Assembly: GCA_002431345.1 (NCBI GenBank)
Contig: DJEN01000081.1
Location: 19,908-35,730, forward strand
DNA from: Megasphaera sp. UBA5897
GTDB lineage: Bacteria; Bacillota; Negativicutes; Veillonellales; Megasphaeraceae
Reading direction: 5' to 3'
Length of the DNA stretch: 15,823 bases
Made by a program: the position numbers and the translations under genes. Positions 14,735 to 15,823 of this stretch are shown here, one piece after another (position 1 is the first letter of the stretch; every line of letters begins with the position of its first letter). A model generated the notes under the pieces. That model made no database searches and was not told the DNA's origin. It worked only from the letters and a program-made list of their open reading frames with translations.

Positions 14735-15019
14735 GTGAACAAGTACGAAGTCATGTTTATTGCAAAACCGCTCGAAGAAACAGAAGTAGATCCTATCGTT
14801 ACGTTTGTATCTGATTTGTTGACAAAGAACGGCTGCAATATTGAAAAGGTAGATCGTTGGGGTAAACGTCATTTGGCATATCCTGTAAAAAAACAGGCAG
14901 ATGGCTACTATGTATTGATTAACTTTGAAGCAGAACCTGCTACTATCAAAGAAATCGACCGCGTTATGAAAATCCGCGACGAAATCCTGAAACACTTGAT
15001 CGTCAAGATCGACGAATAA
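14735..15019 (+). CDS. rpsF: 30S ribosomal protein S6
   Basis: The 94-residue protein is a full-length bS6, which pairs with S18 on the platform of the 30S subunit. It begins with the typical NKYEVMFIAKP and contains DRWGKRHLAYPVKKQADGYYVLINFEA, followed by MKIRDEILKHLIVK. I chose GTG 14735 because a perfect AGGAGGTGA lies 4 bases upstream and the product then starts as S6 proteins do. An in-frame ATG at 14711 (with AGGGAAGGG before it) would add eight residues and put the ribosome-binding site inside the gene. It is the first gene of the operon with ssb (16 bases later) and rpsR. Confidence 0.97.
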   Translation: MNKYEVMFIAKPLEETEVDPIVTFVSDLLTKNGCNIEKVDRWGKRHLAYPVKKQADGYYVLINFEAEPATIKEIDRVMKIRDEILKHLIVKIDE

Positions 15020-15035
15020 CCGGAGGCGCAAAGGT

Positions 15036-15476
15036 ATGAATTCAGTACAATTATTGGGAAACTTAGCTCGAGATCCTGAAATTCGCTTCACGAAAACAGG
15101 AAGAGCTGTCGCTATGTTTACTGTGGCATGCACACGGACCTATATCCCGGCAGGCAGTACAGAACAGCGAGAATTAACTGATTTTATTCCTTGTGTTGCT
15201 TGGGGTAATTTGGCGGAAAACTGCGGCAACAGCTTGTCAAAAGGCAGCCGGGTTTTTGTACAGGGACGTATTTCCGTACGTTCGTATGAAACACCGGACG
15301 GTCAAAAACGGTATCGCACAGAAGTCGTTTGTGACATGGTTGCCCAGACATTGGGAGCAGAACACGCGCAGGCTCCGGCACAGCACGCAAGTGCTCCGCA
15401 GCCGAAACCGGCAGCACCGAACACCAGCTTTAGCAGCATGGGTTCTGATGCAAGTGATGAAGAAATCCCATTTTAA
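15036..15476 (+). CDS. ssb: Single-stranded DNA-binding protein
   Basis: SSB coats single-stranded DNA during replication, recombination and repair. The 146-residue protein has an OB-fold (about 1-105; MNSVQLLGNLARDPEIRFT at the start, FIPCVAWGNLAENC, GSRVFVQGRISVRSYETPDG). A Pro/Ala/Gln-rich flexible linker follows, then the acidic partner-binding tip DEEIPF at the extreme C-terminus, so it is complete and functional by eye. GGAGG precedes the ATG by about 9 bases. Its place between rpsF and rpsR is the common bacterial arrangement. Confidence 0.97.
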   Translation: MNSVQLLGNLARDPEIRFTKTGRAVAMFTVACTRTYIPAGSTEQRELTDFIPCVAWGNLAENCGNSLSKGSRVFVQGRISVRSYETPDGQKRYRTEVVCDMVAQTLGAEHAQAPAQHASAPQPKPAAPNTSFSSMGSDASDEEIPF

Positions 15477-15518
15477 TGTCAAACACAACCCTTCTAAATT
15501 TTGAAGGAGGAACTATAC

Positions 15519-15749
15519 ATGAGAAGAGAACGCTCAAGAAAACCGAGAAGAAAAGTATGCAATTTCTGCGTAGATCATGCTGAACAGATTGATTACAAAG
15601 ATATTGCAAAACTTCGCCGTTTCACAACAGAACGCGGTAAAATTTTGCCGCGCCGTATTTCCGGCGTTTGCGCTAAACATCAGCGTAAACTGACTGTTGC
15701 TATCAAACGCGCAAGAGCTATTGCTTTGCTTCCGTATACAGCAGAATAA
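15519..15749 (+). CDS. rpsR: 30S ribosomal protein S18
   Basis: The 76-residue basic protein is bS18, the partner of S6 on the 30S platform. It contains CNFCVDHAEQIDYKD, LRRFTTERGKILPRRISGVC and AKHQRKLTVAIKRARAIALLPYT. The CxxC plus later Cys and His suggest a zinc-binding (C+) version of S18. ATG 15519 follows GAAGGAGG at about 8 bases; the in-frame TTG at 15501 is not needed. A terminator follows 23 bases after the stop, ending the operon. Confidence 0.97.
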   Translation: MRRERSRKPRRKVCNFCVDHAEQIDYKDIAKLRRFTTERGKILPRRISGVCAKHQRKLTVAIKRARAIALLPYTAE

Positions 15750-15772
15750 TAACAGTATAAAAACTGTAGGCT

Positions 15773-15812
15773 AAAGAGGATTGCCGCTTCGTGCGGCGTC
15801 CTCTTTTTTTTG
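15773..15812 (+). terminator. Terminator of the rpsF-ssb-rpsR operon
   Basis: AGAGGA plus GCCGC (15775-15787, one bulged T) pairs with GCGGC plus TCCTCT (15793-15804) around TTCGT. A run of eight T follows within the outer stem. Confidence 0.93.
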
Positions 15813-15823
15813 ATTTTTTAGGG

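Overview
The window looks like a chromosomal segment of a low-to-mid-GC Firmicute. Strong AGGAGG ribosome-binding sites, a long single-chain PurL, an rpsF-ssb-rpsR operon, and an RseC-family protein beside small redox proteins fit an anaerobe. Negativicutes (Megasphaera/Veillonella-like) is my best guess from recall; it is not proven here. No tRNA, rRNA, CRISPR array, insertion sequence, integrase or phage gene was seen.

Layout. (1) 1-2250, + strand: the 3' part of purL, closed by a strong terminator. (2) 2680-4758, - strand: four short, mostly independently transcribed genes: an RseC-like membrane protein, tag (3-methyladenine DNA glycosylase I), a CPYC glutaredoxin/thioredoxin-like protein, and a NifX/NifB-type cofactor-binding protein with a His/Cys-rich tail. 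The last has a consensus promoter overlapped by a 28-bp perfect palindrome. (3) 4938-12606, - strand: a tight four-gene operon that I read as a complete Wadjet system in the order jetD-jetA-jetB-jetC. (4) 12808-13515, + strand: a stand-alone B3/4-domain protein. (5) 13677-14549, - strand: an EamA/DMT transporter. (6) 14735-15749, + strand: rpsF-ssb-rpsR with promoter, structured leader and terminator.

The notable system is the Wadjet operon. Wadjet is a condensin-like (MukBEF-related) plasmid-restriction and defence complex. JetC is the SMC-like ATPase, JetA the MukF-like kleisin, JetB the MukE-like subunit and JetD a Toprim-fold nuclease. In the established model JetABC extrudes loops on DNA, recognises small closed circles, and JetD cuts them. 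Here the nuclease gene comes first, all junctions overlap (jetD/jetA 11 nt, jetA/jetB a one-base TAATG, jetB/jetC 17 nt), and JetC is 1485 residues long, about the size of MukB. JetC also departs from the usual ATPase consensus in both Walker motifs. A single extended -10 promoter followed directly by a 12-bp palindrome precedes jetD.

The remaining genes are housekeeping or accessory metabolism with no visible link to the defence operon. The operon is bounded by a hairpin downstream of jetC and by a divergent intergenic region upstream of jetD.
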